In this document: positions 1 to 8,587 of the stretch, piece by piece
Position numbering within the stretch: position 1 is the stretch's first letter
How the letters are laid out: each line of letters opens with the position of its first letter
Source: Dactylosporangium siamense
Lineage (GTDB): Bacteria > Actinomycetota > Actinomycetes > Mycobacteriales > Micromonosporaceae
NCBI RefSeq assembly: GCF_016862795.1
Contig: NZ_BONQ01000151.1
Span: 1-64,000 of the forward strand
Length of the DNA: 64,000 nucleotides
Reading direction: 5' to 3'
Position numbers and translations under genes: made by a program
The notes under the pieces: generated by a model
The model's database searches: none
What the model saw: the letters and a program-made list of their open reading frames with translations, nothing else
What the model was told of the DNA's origin: nothing

Positions 1-68
1 ACGGCCGGAAAGCGATCAACGCTGATAGGTTCTGAGCACCCTCGCTCAGCGTCAGCCACGGAGACTGC

Positions 69-1877
69 ATGCCGCGTATCCGATTGTTGTTCGTACCCAG
101 TCGGCGGCAACTGATCCGGGCTGCGATCGTGGCGGTTGCCGTCGGCATGAGCGCGACGTACGTGCTGCAGGACGCGGGGCCGCCGTCTGACAAGGCTGAC
201 GTCGTGTGGCAGGTGGACCTCGGACTGTTCTCCGCGATGCTGACCGCGGTGACTATCGTGTTCGCGGTCACGATCACACCGCAGACCCGCTGGCCGTCGT
301 TCGGGGACCTCATGCGGGCGATGGCCGCGTTGTCCTGGCTGGCGACGGCGACAGTCGGCATCATGTGCGCGGCGGCCGGGGACATCTGGTCGCACTCGGG
401 ACTTGCGGCAGCGGGCGCCGTGCTCACGGTTGTGCAGCTCGGGTTCGGGCTCGACTCGTTGTGGGTGCTGATGCGGTTCCGGTCGGCGGCTGGGCGGCGG
501 AAGATCCTCGTCCGGCTGACCAGTCGGAGGTTGCACCGGGCGGCGGATGCCGGGCTGCCGAGCGTGGAGCATCACGAGCTGGCGGACCTGAACGACGAGA
601 TCGAGTACTCGATTGACCGAAGTGACGTTGCGGAGATCGCGGCCCGCGTGTCAGAGATCGTGGACGGCTGCCAGGACGACAAGACGGCCGATCAGGCACG
701 CCACCGCCTGGCGTTGCTGACGCACCTGACGGAGCGGCTCGGCCGGTCGGTGCTGTTCGAGTCGCTGACCGGCGACGCAGCGCGGGTGGCGATGCCGCCG
801 TTGGTACGTGGGGTGCTGCAGACCAGCTGGCGGCTCAGCGAGCTGACCTTCCCGAACCGGGAGACCGCCGAGCGAGACGAGGCCGCCGCTGCGGTCGCGC
901 TCGGCCAGGTCTGCCGCGTCATCGCCTGGCTGCAGCAATGTGCGCAGGAGCGGTTGCAGACCGATCCGAACGACCCGGCGAGCCGCCAGATCGGCATCGC
1001 GTTGAGTCAGGGCCGCCAGCAGATCGTGCTGTTCGTGGACCCCGACCCGCCGGGTTTCTTCCGGGCGGAGAGCGACCCCTGGCCGTACGGGTTCAGCGAC
1101 CCGCGCGCCGTCCTGTTGTGGCTGTCCGCGCTGTGCGAGTTCGGCGGAAGCCACGCGGGCGTCGGCCTGTACATCCTGTGCGAGGTGCTGACCGGGGAAA
1201 AGTTCTTCGGCAACTACTGGGACGACGCCTGCGTGTTCACCGAGATCGAGCGGCGGATCGGCAGGGATGGGGAGCGCTCCACGACCGCGGGTGGCCTCGT
1301 ATCGGCGTGCGGTGGCCTGGGTACGGTCAGCCTCGACCTGGCCGCCACGGTGATCGCGGGGCTGCGGAACCGGAACTTCGTGCCGCCGGCCGGGTGGGAG
1401 TCGGACGCGAGCTACTCCACCGACAAGCGGTACCTGCGCAGCCAGCTGACGATGTTCGCCACGTACGACTGCTTGCCCGACGAGCACGCCGCACTCGACT
1501 GGGTCGCCGAGGCGCTGCTCAGCGCGCCGACGCGGCGCTGCGTGGAGAACGTGGTTCGGGACGCGTACGTCCAGCATGCCGAGCCGAGCCGGATACCCAG
1601 ACGCTCCCTCGGCGAGCGTCCCGGCGCGGTGGTCCTCGCGGCGCTCGTCCGGCTGGCCATGCACCGCCCGGCGCAGGCAGAGGCGTTCGTCGGCCGGCTG
1701 CCGGCGCCGTTGCTCGGCGGGGCGCTGCAGCAGGCGCGGTTCAGCCTGCGAGCGTCCACGCCCGCCGAACCGGTGGCGTCCATGTGGACGGTGTCGGCGC
1801 GACGGCTGCTGCCACCACGGCCGGAGCAGGAGCGGGAGCTGTTGAGCATCGTCGGGGAGGTACTGGCTCGTGACTGA
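69..1877 (+). CDS. Hypothetical membrane protein with large soluble domain
   Basis: A 602-residue protein that I do not recognise. Four hydrophobic stretches near residues 17-33, 47-71, 80-104 and 110-136 look like membrane helices. The remaining ~460 residues are soluble, alpha-helical in appearance and rich in Ala, Arg and Glu. The ATG is preceded by GGAGA at a suitable distance. The last eight bases overlap the next gene, so the two are probably translationally coupled. It lies toward the left, cargo end of the integrated element. No catalytic motif is visible; sensor, transporter-associated or defence roles cannot be told apart from sequence alone. Confidence 0.6.
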   Translation: MPRIRLLFVPSRRQLIRAAIVAVAVGMSATYVLQDAGPPSDKADVVWQVDLGLFSAMLTAVTIVFAVTITPQTRWPSFGDLMRAMAALSWLATATVGIMCAAAGDIWSHSGLAAAGAVLTVVQLGFGLDSLWVLMRFRSAAGRRKILVRLTSRRLHRAADAGLPSVEHHELADLNDEIEYSIDRSDVAEIAARVSEIVDGCQDDKTADQARHRLALLTHLTERLGRSVLFESLTGDAARVAMPPLVRGVLQTSWRLSELTFPNRETAERDEAAAAVALGQVCRVIAWLQQCAQERLQTDPNDPASRQIGIALSQGRQQIVLFVDPDPPGFFRAESDPWPYGFSDPRAVLLWLSALCEFGGSHAGVGLYILCEVLTGEKFFGNYWDDACVFTEIERRIGRDGERSTTAGGLVSACGGLGTVSLDLAATVIAGLRNRNFVPPAGWESDASYSTDKRYLRSQLTMFATYDCLPDEHAALDWVAEALLSAPTRRCVENVVRDAYVQHAEPSRIPRRSLGERPGAVVLAALVRLAMHRPAQAEAFVGRLPAPLLGGALQQARFSLRASTPAEPVASMWTVSARRLLPPRPEQERELLSIVGEVLARD

Positions 1878-2421
1878 CGACGTGGACGCGCAGTGGATCG
1901 CCGCGCCCGGCGCGATCGAGGCCGCCGAGACGGTCTGGGTCGTCCAGCTCGCCGATCGTTGGCTCCTCGACCCAGCGTCGGCGGGCGTGCGGGATGCCTT
2001 GGACCTGGCCGTCGCGAAGCGGCTGCTGCGGTCGCCGGAGCGCATCACGGTTCGCCGGCTGTTGCACTACGACCCGCCGAGCGATCTCGGCGGCGCGGTC
2101 GGGTACGAGCGGGCAAAGCTGGAGCATGAGGACTGGTTGGCCAGGGTGCGGCGGCAGCTCGCGTACGTCGGTGCGGCCGGAAGCATGGACCGCAGTGGCA
2201 CGCCGGACTGCGACTACCTGATCCGTCTGGTCATCCTGCCCAGGGCGGGACGGCAGTCGGCGGTGACGCCCCCGGACGGCATCTGGATCGACACCCCACC
2301 GCCTGACGTTGTCCTCGAAGCGTGGGCCGGCGAAGGGCTGATCGCGTTGGATCCGCACGAGGAGAATGTCGTCGGCCCGTACAGCGATCGGAACCCATTG
2401 TGGGTCGGCATCATGACGTGA
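1870..2421 (+). CDS. Hypothetical protein coupled to upstream membrane gene
   Basis: A 183-residue soluble protein with no family I recognise. It starts with GTG inside the last codons of the upstream membrane-protein gene (8-bp overlap), a strong sign that the two are made together. The composition is Trp- and Asp-rich with a mixed alpha/beta look, and there is no signal peptide or membrane segment. Convergent with the next gene, which ends 42 bp away. Function unknown. Confidence 0.6.
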   Translation: MTDDVDAQWIAAPGAIEAAETVWVVQLADRWLLDPASAGVRDALDLAVAKRLLRSPERITVRRLLHYDPPSDLGGAVGYERAKLEHEDWLARVRRQLAYVGAAGSMDRSGTPDCDYLIRLVILPRAGRQSAVTPPDGIWIDTPPPDVVLEAWAGEGLIALDPHEENVVGPYSDRNPLWVGIMT

Positions 2422-2462
2422 TAGGCCGACCTGCTAATTGACCTAGTGACAGCGGACATCCG

Positions 2463-3053
2463 TCATAGATACTGCAGAGGGTCCTCTATCTCGCATCCTT
2501 CTGATTGCATCCTGGATCGGAATCTCGCTCCAGCGTCTGCAAGCTGCGCGGCCATCCTCGCCCAGGTTTCGGTTGGTGGTGGCACATCTCGTTCTTCCCT
2601 GATCCAGACGCCAAGCCAGATGTAGCAATTAAAGCGTACCGCAAACACGGCGCTTTTGGCGTGTAGCTCTCCCGCTGAGACCATGTCCATGATCTCTGAG
2701 CTCAAGAAAAGGTACCGACGCACTGTCGGATCGGAGACGTAAATAGACTCGAAGGAAATTACCTTGGCTAGGCCACTCGCAAATTGCTTCGCTTCGTCGT
2801 CGGTGGCGTCAGTTAGTGTGACATTGTGCTCGCGGATATAGGAGAGCATGGTCTCGGCTGCCTGTCGCTCGCGCTCTCTGAGTTCACGCTTCCTGTCGCG
2901 TGTGTCCTGAACAGCCTGATTCCGCTCTGCGTCCTGGAGCATGGCTTGGCGAATACGATCGGCTTGGCGTCGCGCGGAAATCCTAGATGTTAGGTCGCCG
3001 ATAAGTACGAACGCCCCGCCCAGCGCGCTTGCAATCAGGGTTGTAACGTCCAT
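2463..3053 (-). CDS. Hypothetical protein with N-terminal membrane segment and coiled coil
   Basis: About 196 residues, not recognised. I start it at the ATG preceded by GGAGGG; a longer in-frame ATG at 3116 lacks such a site. A short hydrophobic segment at residues 4-19 is followed by a highly charged Arg/Glu/Gln helix (about residues 23-70), probably a coiled coil, then a compact C-terminal domain with a Trp-rich stretch. Codon use and base composition are visibly less GC-rich than in neighbouring genes, and the 214-bp gap after its start is also AT-richer, which suggests separate acquisition. No function is proposed. Confidence 0.6.
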   Translation of the reverse strand: MDVTTLIASALGGAFVLIGDLTSRISARRQADRIRQAMLQDAERNQAVQDTRDRKRELRERERQAAETMLSYIREHNVTLTDATDDEAKQFASGLAKVISFESIYVSDPTVRRYLFLSSEIMDMVSAGELHAKSAVFAVRFNCYIWLGVWIREERDVPPPTETWARMAAQLADAGARFRSRMQSEGCEIEDPLQYL

Positions 3054-3267
3054 GAACGCCCTCCGTATCGCCCGGTCTGACTTCAACGTAGGACGTTGGC
3101 GCAACGGCAGCGGCAAGTGATCTTCGCGAAAGTATGTAAATCTGTAGATTCCCGGACGGTTGGTGCAACCGTCTATAGTTCGGCGTCTTATATGATCTTT
3201 GGCTCCTGTTTGATACGCGATGCGATCTACTGGATGCTGGCATCGCTACCCCGCACCGCTATGGACG

Positions 3268-3774
3268 TCACAGCTTCGGCACGACCGGTGCCGGGAGTTG
3301 CGCGGCCCAAGAATTGAGGACGTCAGCGGCTTGGGCGTGGAGTTCACCGGCGGCGGCTTCGACGCGGAGGGTGCGCAGGTCGGACTTTACCGTGAGCTCG
3401 CGGTAGAGCTGCAAGTCTTCGAAACCGTACGTGCCGACGTCGTAGCTCGACGCGCCGTACACAAGTCGAGGGATGCGCGCCCAGTAGCAGGCGACCAGGC
3501 ACATCGGGCAGGGCTCGCTGCTGGCGTACATGACGGCGTCGGTCATGATGTGACGCTGGAGGACCTGGCCGGCGTTGCGCAGGGCCATGACCTCGGCGTG
3601 GGCGGTCGGGTCCATCAGCTCGACGACGCTGCTGGTGCCCTCGGCGATGACCTTGCCGTCGATGACGATGATGGCGCCGAACGGGGTCTTGCCTTCGTCT
3701 TCGAGGGCGTGGCGGGAGATGTCGATCGCGCGGCTCAGGAACTCGGAGTCGGTCGCGCTGAGGCTTACCTGCAT
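3268..3774 (-). CDS. Nucleoside deaminase (CMP/dCMP deaminase fold, guanine deaminase-like)
   Basis: A zinc-dependent cytidine/guanine deaminase family enzyme of about 168 residues, the usual length. The two zinc-site motifs are intact: THAEVMA-like (seen as TAHAEVMA, with the His ligand and catalytic Glu) and PCPMC (two Cys ligands). Deamination of a free base or nucleoside is the expected reaction; the exact substrate cannot be read from sequence. I choose the internal ATG at 3774, which has an AGGA site; an earlier ATG at 3813 lacks one. It lies 40 bp downstream of the GntR gene stop on the same strand. One copy of the element's 17-bp palindrome lies just before it and may control it. Probably cargo of the element. 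Confidence 0.85.
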   Translation of the reverse strand: MQVSLSATDSEFLSRAIDISRHALEDEGKTPFGAIIVIDGKVIAEGTSSVVELMDPTAHAEVMALRNAGQVLQRHIMTDAVMYASSEPCPMCLVACYWARIPRLVYGASSYDVGTYGFEDLQLYRELTVKSDLRTLRVEAAAGELHAQAADVLNSWAAQLPAPVVPKL

Positions 3775-3808
3775 GGGTCCTGTCCTTTGAAGGGTTCGTG
3801 GGTACGGC

Positions 3809-3825
3809 GTCAAGTCAGGCTTGAC
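3809..3825. promoter_or_regulatory. 17-bp palindrome GTCAAG-N5-CTTGAC, copy 1
   Basis: Perfect 6-bp arms with a 5-bp spacer (TCAGG). It spans the stop codon of the GntR gene and lies 35 bp upstream of the deaminase start. The same arms recur at 8599..8615 and 13198..13214 within this element. A protein-binding operator is inferred. Confidence 0.6.
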
Positions 3826-4645
3826 GCTTCTTCGGCCATGGGCGAAGTGGCGTGACGAAGTGCAGCTCGGTGCGGTCCGCCGGGTAGTCGGCGTCAGACG
3901 TCTCGATCACCCGGCCGTCGGCGTCGATCGAGATCCGGCGGCAGAAGATGAGCGGTACGCCTGCCGAAAGCCCCCAGAGCTGGGCCTCCACCGTCGTGGG
4001 CATCCTGGCGGTGACCTCGTCGACCATCTTCATGATCTCCACGCCCACCGTCGACAGCTGGTGTTGGGTACCGCCTGGCCAGGGTTCGTTGTTCGGGTCG
4101 AGCAACGCCGGGTTGCCCTTCACGATGTCGAGCGGGATGTGCGAGACGCTCCACGACAACCGTAGGTCGGTGTCCGGGTCGGTCGCCTCCCACTGCCGGC
4201 GGAGCATGAGCGTCGTGGGCTCGACGTCGAACACCTTCGCCAGTTCGGGTCCTGCCTGGACCCGGTCGTACTGCGATGAGAACCGCTGGGCGCCGATGGA
4301 CATGTTGAGGTTGGTCTCGGCCTCGCCGATGGCGCCGCGTTCGGCTTCCGGCTGGAGGGCCAGGTCCTTCTCGATCTGATGCCGCTCCGAGGAGCGGATC
4401 ACCCGCCGGGGCGGGATGCGTACGACGGGCGCCTTGCCGCGTCCCGAGGTGATGAGGCCCTGCGCTCTGAGCAGGGCAATCGCGCCGCGTGCGGAGTTCA
4501 TGCCGCATGACCACTTGGCGCTGATCTCGGCCAGCGTGGGCAGCGCCGCGCCGGGAGGAAGCTCGCCGCGCTCGATCTGCATGCGGATGTCGTCCGCGAT
4601 CCGGAGGTGGATCGGCGGGCGGACGGCGGTGGGACGCGGCTCCAT
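3815..4645 (-). CDS. GntR/HutC-family transcriptional regulator of the AICE
   Basis: A DNA-binding repressor of about 276 residues. The N-terminal winged helix (residues ~10-80, PPGAALPTLAEISAKWSCG region) is GntR type; the C-terminal part (~100-270) fits a UTRA effector-binding domain. AICEs such as pSAM2 use a GntR repressor (KorSA) to silence transfer and replication genes, and this gene is divergent from the transfer operon in the same way. I chose the ATG at 4645, which has GGAG before it; an ATG at 4654 is possible but has no ribosome site and abuts the operator. Inverted GTTTGTGG-type sites begin at 4656, so autoregulation is likely. Confidence 0.85.
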   Translation of the reverse strand: MEPRPTAVRPPIHLRIADDIRMQIERGELPPGAALPTLAEISAKWSCGMNSARGAIALLRAQGLITSGRGKAPVVRIPPRRVIRSSERHQIEKDLALQPEAERGAIGEAETNLNMSIGAQRFSSQYDRVQAGPELAKVFDVEPTTLMLRRQWEATDPDTDLRLSWSVSHIPLDIVKGNPALLDPNNEPWPGGTQHQLSTVGVEIMKMVDEVTARMPTTVEAQLWGLSAGVPLIFCRRISIDADGRVIETSDADYPADRTELHFVTPLRPWPKKRQA

Positions 4646-4655
4646 GCTCTCCATC

Positions 4656-4749
4656 TTTGCAGGTTTGTGGACGAACCTCTTGTGACTCACGCTCCGCACA
4701 TCTACGCTCACCATTAGAAAGTTTGTCCACAAACCCACAAACCTGCAAA
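4656..4749. promoter_or_regulatory. Divergent operator/promoter region between GntR gene and transfer operon
   Basis: A 15-bp perfect inverted repeat: TTTGCAGGTTTGTGG at 4656-4670 and its reverse complement at 4735-4749. Between them lies a palindrome, GTTTGTCCACAAAC, at 4721-4734, and a related half-perfect site, GTTTGTGGACGAAC, at 4663-4676. The repeats touch the start of the GntR gene on one side and end 18 bp before the membrane-protein start on the other. Binding by the adjacent GntR regulator is the natural inference; transfer-recognition repeats are an alternative. Confidence 0.75.
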
Positions 4750-4766
4750 CAGCAGTGGAGGTTCGG

Positions 4767-5627
4767 ATGGGTCTGAGCAGGCTCTTTGGTGGCGGGAGGG
4801 TCGGCACGATCGCGCTTGTCGACGCGCCGGTGTCGCGCTCGTATGCGCAGAAGGCCCGGCTGGCGTTCTTCGCCGGTGGCGCTGTCGGTGCTGCTGCGGC
4901 CGCAGCCGCGCTGTTCGTGGCGGGGATGTCCGGCTGGGCGGCGGTGCCGCTGGGACTCGTCATCGGTGCGGTGCTCGGCTTGACGCTGGCGGTGTTCGTG
5001 GCGGCGTGGCCGGTGCTACGGGCGCTGTGGTGGTGGGCGATCGAGATCGGTGCAGCGCTCGGGGTGGCGGCGCCGCTGACGTGGCTGGCGCACGCGACTT
5101 CTGCGTGGGTGTCGCTGGTCCTGGTGCTGCTGGTCGCCGGTCCCGTCGCGGCCGTGCCAGGGCTGCGGCGCCAGGTGGTGGCGTGGGCGTGGTGCGTGAT
5201 CGTGCGGCATCGGCTGCGGCTGTGCTTCTCACAGGTCATCCGCACTGCCGGCCAGGCCCGGGCGGGGAGCCTGCCGCTGATCCTGTGGGCGAAGCCGACC
5301 CCTGCGGGTGAGCGGGTCTGGGTGTGGCTGCGGCCCGGTCTCGACCTGGCGGCCCTGGACGGCAAGGCGGGTCAGTTGGCGGTGGCGTGCTGGGCGTCTG
5401 AGGTCCGGGTGGTGCGGGCGTCGGCGCGGTTCGCGGCGCTGATCCGGGTCGACCTGTCCCGCCGTGACCCCCTGGCCGGTGACCACGTCTCACCGCTCGC
5501 CGCGTTGTTCGCGAACATGCCCGGCCCGACCGCCCCGGCTGAGACCGGCCACGCGGAGGCGTGGGCCCTGGACCTGGAGGACGTGGCGGCGCCTGAGCCG
5601 GTGGAACAGCCGAGGGGTCGTCGCTGA
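4767..5627 (+). CDS. Membrane protein of AICE transfer module
   Basis: About 286 residues. I start at the ATG with GGAGG five bases upstream rather than the GTG at 4755, which would place the ribosome site inside the gene. Roughly four membrane helices lie between residues 30 and 135 (long Ala/Val/Leu/Gly runs). A soluble region (~150-250) follows, containing WVWLRPGLDL, reminiscent of the segment before the motor domain in TraB/FtsK-type proteins. It is the first gene of the putative transfer operon under the GntR-controlled promoter. Together with the soluble FtsK-like motor 500 bp downstream it may form a split TraB; that is inference. Confidence 0.7.
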   Translation: MGLSRLFGGGRVGTIALVDAPVSRSYAQKARLAFFAGGAVGAAAAAAALFVAGMSGWAAVPLGLVIGAVLGLTLAVFVAAWPVLRALWWWAIEIGAALGVAAPLTWLAHATSAWVSLVLVLLVAGPVAAVPGLRRQVVAWAWCVIVRHRLRLCFSQVIRTAGQARAGSLPLILWAKPTPAGERVWVWLRPGLDLAALDGKAGQLAVACWASEVRVVRASARFAALIRVDLSRRDPLAGDHVSPLAALFANMPGPTAPAETGHAEAWALDLEDVAAPEPVEQPRGRR

Positions 5628-5724
5628 GTAGTCGCTGACGGGTTCCGTCCTGCCCGGCGTCGGTCGGGTGGGTGCGGTGGCCGCCAGGGGTTGGCGTGCT
5701 GGACGTAGCTGAGGGAGTGACGTT

Positions 5725-6186
5725 GTGGCGAACGAGATGACGGTGGTCGGGAACCTGACCGCCGATCCGGAGCTGCGGTACACGGACAAGGGTGTCGCGA
5801 TGGCCCGGTTCACGGTGGCCTCCACGCCCCGTGTGCGGGACAAGGCGAGCAACGAGTACCGGGACGGGGAGCCGCTGTTCCTGACCTGCACGGCGTGGCG
5901 GACCCTCGCCGAGCATCTGGCGGAGTCGTTGACCAAGGGCGCCCGGGTGGTCGTGGTCGGTCGGTTGCGGCAGTCGCGGTGGGAGGACGACAAGGGCGAG
6001 AAGCGCTCGATGATCCAGCTCGATGTGGACGAGGTCGGGCCGTCGCTGCGGTTCGCGACCGCGAAGGTCGCCAAGCTCACCCGCTCCGGCGCCTCCACTG
6101 GGGACGGGTTCGCGCCGGCGTTCGACGGTGACGACGCGTGGGCGTCGGCGTCGTCCGAGCGCCCGGCCCTGGCTTCGGCTGCTTGA
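5725..6186 (+). CDS. ssb: Single-stranded DNA-binding protein
   Basis: A 153-residue OB-fold SSB. The N-terminal core ([40 protein letters not shown]) is typical of the family. It would protect single strands made during rolling-circle replication of the element. Start is GTG, with a weak AGGGAG-type site upstream. The C-terminus ends in [10 protein letters not shown] and lacks the conserved acidic DDDIPF-like tip that host SSBs use to recruit partners. Its 3' end probably overlaps the FtsK-like gene. Confidence 0.93.
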   Translation: MANEMTVVGNLTADPELRYTDKGVAMARFTVASTPRVRDKASNEYRDGEPLFLTCTAWRTLAEHLAESLTKGARVVVVGRLRQSRWEDDKGEKRSMIQLDVDEVGPSLRFATAKVAKLTRSGASTGDGFAPAFDGDDAWASASSERPALASAA

Positions 6187-7120
6187 GGTCCGGTCCGATG
6201 TCGACGAGACGCTGGATGACCTGTTCGAGGAAGCGGAACCCGCCGGGATCACGGTCCCGGCGGGGGTGCGCGACCTGAACATGTCCATCTTCGACCGGGT
6301 GTTCCTCGGCATCGATGACGTCGGCGCCTCGGTCAGCGTCCCGCTGATCTATCGGAACCTGCTGATCGGCGGGGAGCCGGGTGGCGGGAAGAGCAGCCTG
6401 CTCAACGTGATCGTCGCGCATGCGGCGCTGAGCTTGGACTGTCGGTTGTGCCTGTTCGACGGCAAGCAAGTCGAACTGGGGCAGTGGGAGTCGTGCGCGG
6501 ACGTGTTCGTCGGCCCGGACATCCGTCACGCCATCGCCACGTTGCAGCGGCTGCAGATCGTGATGGACAACCGGTACCGGTATCTGCGGTGGCGGCTGCG
6601 CCGGAAGATCCGCCCGAACGACAAGTTCTCCCCGATCTTGATCGCGATCGACGAACTCGCGTACTACACGGCGACGATCGGCGACAAGAAGCAGCGGGAG
6701 GACTTCTCGGGCCTCGTCCGGGACCTCGTGGCTCGGGGTCGGGCGGTGGGGATCATCGTGGTCGCGGCGACGCAGCGGCCGTCGTCGGACATCATCCCCA
6801 CGAGCTTGCGGGACCTGTTCGCGTACCGGGCGGCGTTCCGCTGCACCACCGACTCGTCCTCCGACATCATCCTGGCGAACGGGTGGGCGAACCGCGGCTG
6901 GTCCGCGACGTCGATTCCCCCGACGAGCCGGGGCACGAACCTGCTCATCGCCGAGGGCGGCGTGCCGCTGCTGATGCGGACCGCGTGGCTGGATGACGAC
7001 ACCTGCGGCCGGATCGCCACGTACGCCGCTGGCCGCCGCGCCGAGGCGCGCGAGCTGCGCATCACGATCCCTGACCCGAACGCCAAGAAGCGGCGTCCGC
7101 TCGACGTCGTCGCAGCGTGA
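6128..7120 (+). CDS. FtsK/SpoIIIE-type DNA translocase (TraB-like), start uncertain
   Basis: An FtsK/HerA-fold ATPase. It has a Walker A ([10 protein letters not shown], about residues 80-89 from the chosen start), a Walker B (ILIAIDEL, about 170-177) and the downstream [20 protein letters not shown] segment seen in FtsK motors. In AICEs this protein moves double-stranded DNA between hyphae. The start is uncertain: GTG at 6128 overlaps ssb by 59 bp, and GTG 6266 and ATG 6281 are alternatives, none with a clear ribosome site. Whichever is used, there are no N-terminal membrane helices and no obvious C-terminal winged helix, so it is shorter than classical TraB. The membrane part may be the protein at 4767..5627. 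Confidence 0.88.
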   Translation: MTTRGRRRRPSARPWLRLLEVRSDVDETLDDLFEEAEPAGITVPAGVRDLNMSIFDRVFLGIDDVGASVSVPLIYRNLLIGGEPGGGKSSLLNVIVAHAALSLDCRLCLFDGKQVELGQWESCADVFVGPDIRHAIATLQRLQIVMDNRYRYLRWRLRRKIRPNDKFSPILIAIDELAYYTATIGDKKQREDFSGLVRDLVARGRAVGIIVVAATQRPSSDIIPTSLRDLFAYRAAFRCTTDSSSDIILANGWANRGWSATSIPPTSRGTNLLIAEGGVPLLMRTAWLDDDTCGRIATYAAGRRAEARELRITIPDPNAKKRRPLDVVAA

Positions 7121-7135
7121 ACTAGGAGCCCTGTC

Positions 7136-7555
7136 ATGACCAAGAACCTGCCCGCCCAGACCCCTCGGGTCATCCACTACGTCGACACCGCCACGCGTCC
7201 CGGCGGCGCCGACCTGACCAACGTCCCCCCGGCCGTCCTCGCCCTGGCTCTCGCTGACGCGATGGGCCGCCAGCACCGGCAGAGCATGCAGCGGCGGGAC
7301 CAGTACGCGGCCTGGCAGCGCCGCCAGGACGAGATCCGCCGGCACGACCGCAAGGTCCGGCGGGCGCTGCTCATCGCGACCCCGGCCGTGCTCGGCGGTC
7401 TCGCGGCCGGTGGCTGGCTGCTGGCACAGATCACGATCACCGCGATCTCGACCTCAACGGTCGTGGGTGCCGTCGTCGCTGTGGCCGTGCTCGTCGCGCT
7501 CGGCGGCACGGTCGGGCGGCGGTGCGTGACGGTCGTGCAGCACTGGCACGAATAG
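7136..7555 (+). CDS. Small two-helix membrane protein of the element
   Basis: 139 residues: a charged, Gln/Arg-rich N-terminal half (~40-75), then two membrane helices (about 78-97 and 103-125) and a short tail. ATG with GGAG upstream, 15 bp after the FtsK-like gene, so in the same operon. Size, topology and position fit the Spd (plasmid spread) proteins found beside tra in actinomycete elements; sequence-level recognition is lacking. Confidence 0.6.
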   Translation: MTKNLPAQTPRVIHYVDTATRPGGADLTNVPPAVLALALADAMGRQHRQSMQRRDQYAAWQRRQDEIRRHDRKVRRALLIATPAVLGGLAAGGWLLAQITITAISTSTVVGAVVAVAVLVALGGTVGRRCVTVVQHWHE

Positions 7556-7732
7556 CCCACTGCGGCGCCTGGCCGCTTCCGTGCGGGCCGCGACCCCCAG
7601 ATCTGAGGGGTGCGCGGCTCGGGCGGTGGTCGCCAGGGCCAGCCGACGACACCGGATCAGTCGCCCTGAGAAGCGTTCCGGTGCCGCCGGTCCTAACCAC
7701 CGACAGCCCTCCAATGGAAGGAGACGGTTGCG

Positions 7733-8587
7733 ATGCACCCTACCCAAATTCAGGTCACGGACACCGTGATCACCGCCCGTGTCACCGGCCTGCCGGCCGC
7801 TGGTAAGGCGTCAGGTGCCGATGACTCGGTCCGTGACGCGCTGCTGGCCGCCGGGAAGTACCTGTCGGAGCACGGCTGGAACCAGCGTGAGTACTACGCG
7901 GACCCGAACGCTGTGAACCCTGCGGCGTGCCTGGTCGGTGCCCTGTCGATGGTCTGCTACGGCTACCCCGCAGCGGACCCGTCGGGCAACGTCACGCACC
8001 CGTGCTGGCCGACGTTCGCCACGGCGGTGCAGCAGCTGAACACCTACGCCGACGACACGTTCGGCGAGATCGGCGGCGTGTACGGGTTCAACGACGTGGA
8101 CGGCCGCACCGTCGGGGAAGTCCTCGCGGTGCTGTGGGAAGTGGCGCTGCCGATGCCCGCGCCATGGTGCGAGTGCAACGACGAGACGATGCGCCTCAGC
8201 CAGTACAAGCCGTTCAGCGCGATCGGCGACGGCCTGACGGACCAGCTCCACGTGTCGCGGATGTACACGTGCCGGGCCTGTGGGCTGTACGAGTCCGCCG
8301 GCGTGGACAACCCGGACGACCAGGTGGTGGTCCGGGCGTTGCACCGGGTCTGGTTGAAGCAGCTCCCGCACGAGGGAGACCCGCACGTCGCGGGCACCTC
8401 GGAGGACTGCGACGCCTGCGTCGAGCACTGCCACTGCGACAGCGGCTTCGACGAGTGCGCGTACCACACCGGCAACTACAGCGAGGACGGCGACGAGTAC
8501 GACGACGGGAAACCGTCGCCGTGGCACGTGCCCGGCGACCCGCAGTTCGGTACCGGTCAGGGCTCGGCTCTGGGTGGTGCCGAATGA
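7733..8587 (+). CDS. DUF6197-like protein with cysteine-rich C-terminus
   Basis: 284 residues. The N-terminal ~130 residues (pattern LLAAGKYLSEHGW ... ACLVGALSMVCYG ... FNDVDGRTVGEVL) resemble DUF6197 proteins, common on actinobacterial elements and of unknown function. After it come several CxC/CxxC groups (WCEC, CRACG) and a very Cys/His/Asp-rich block near residues 220-245 (CDACVEHCHC, CAYH), which probably binds metal. ATG with AAGGAG upstream. Its end overlaps the next gene by four bases (ATGA). Confidence 0.6.
   Translation: MHPTQIQVTDTVITARVTGLPAAGKASGADDSVRDALLAAGKYLSEHGWNQREYYADPNAVNPAACLVGALSMVCYGYPAADPSGNVTHPCWPTFATAVQQLNTYADDTFGEIGGVYGFNDVDGRTVGEVLAVLWEVALPMPAPWCECNDETMRLSQYKPFSAIGDGLTDQLHVSRMYTCRACGLYESAGVDNPDDQVVVRALHRVWLKQLPHEGDPHVAGTSEDCDACVEHCHCDSGFDECAYHTGNYSEDGDEYDDGKPSPWHVPGDPQFGTGQGSALGGAE

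Noticed and set aside
1-68. Left attachment site at the window start
   Set aside because: The first bases show no copy of the tRNA-Val 3' sequence, and none was seen up to 15.2 kb.
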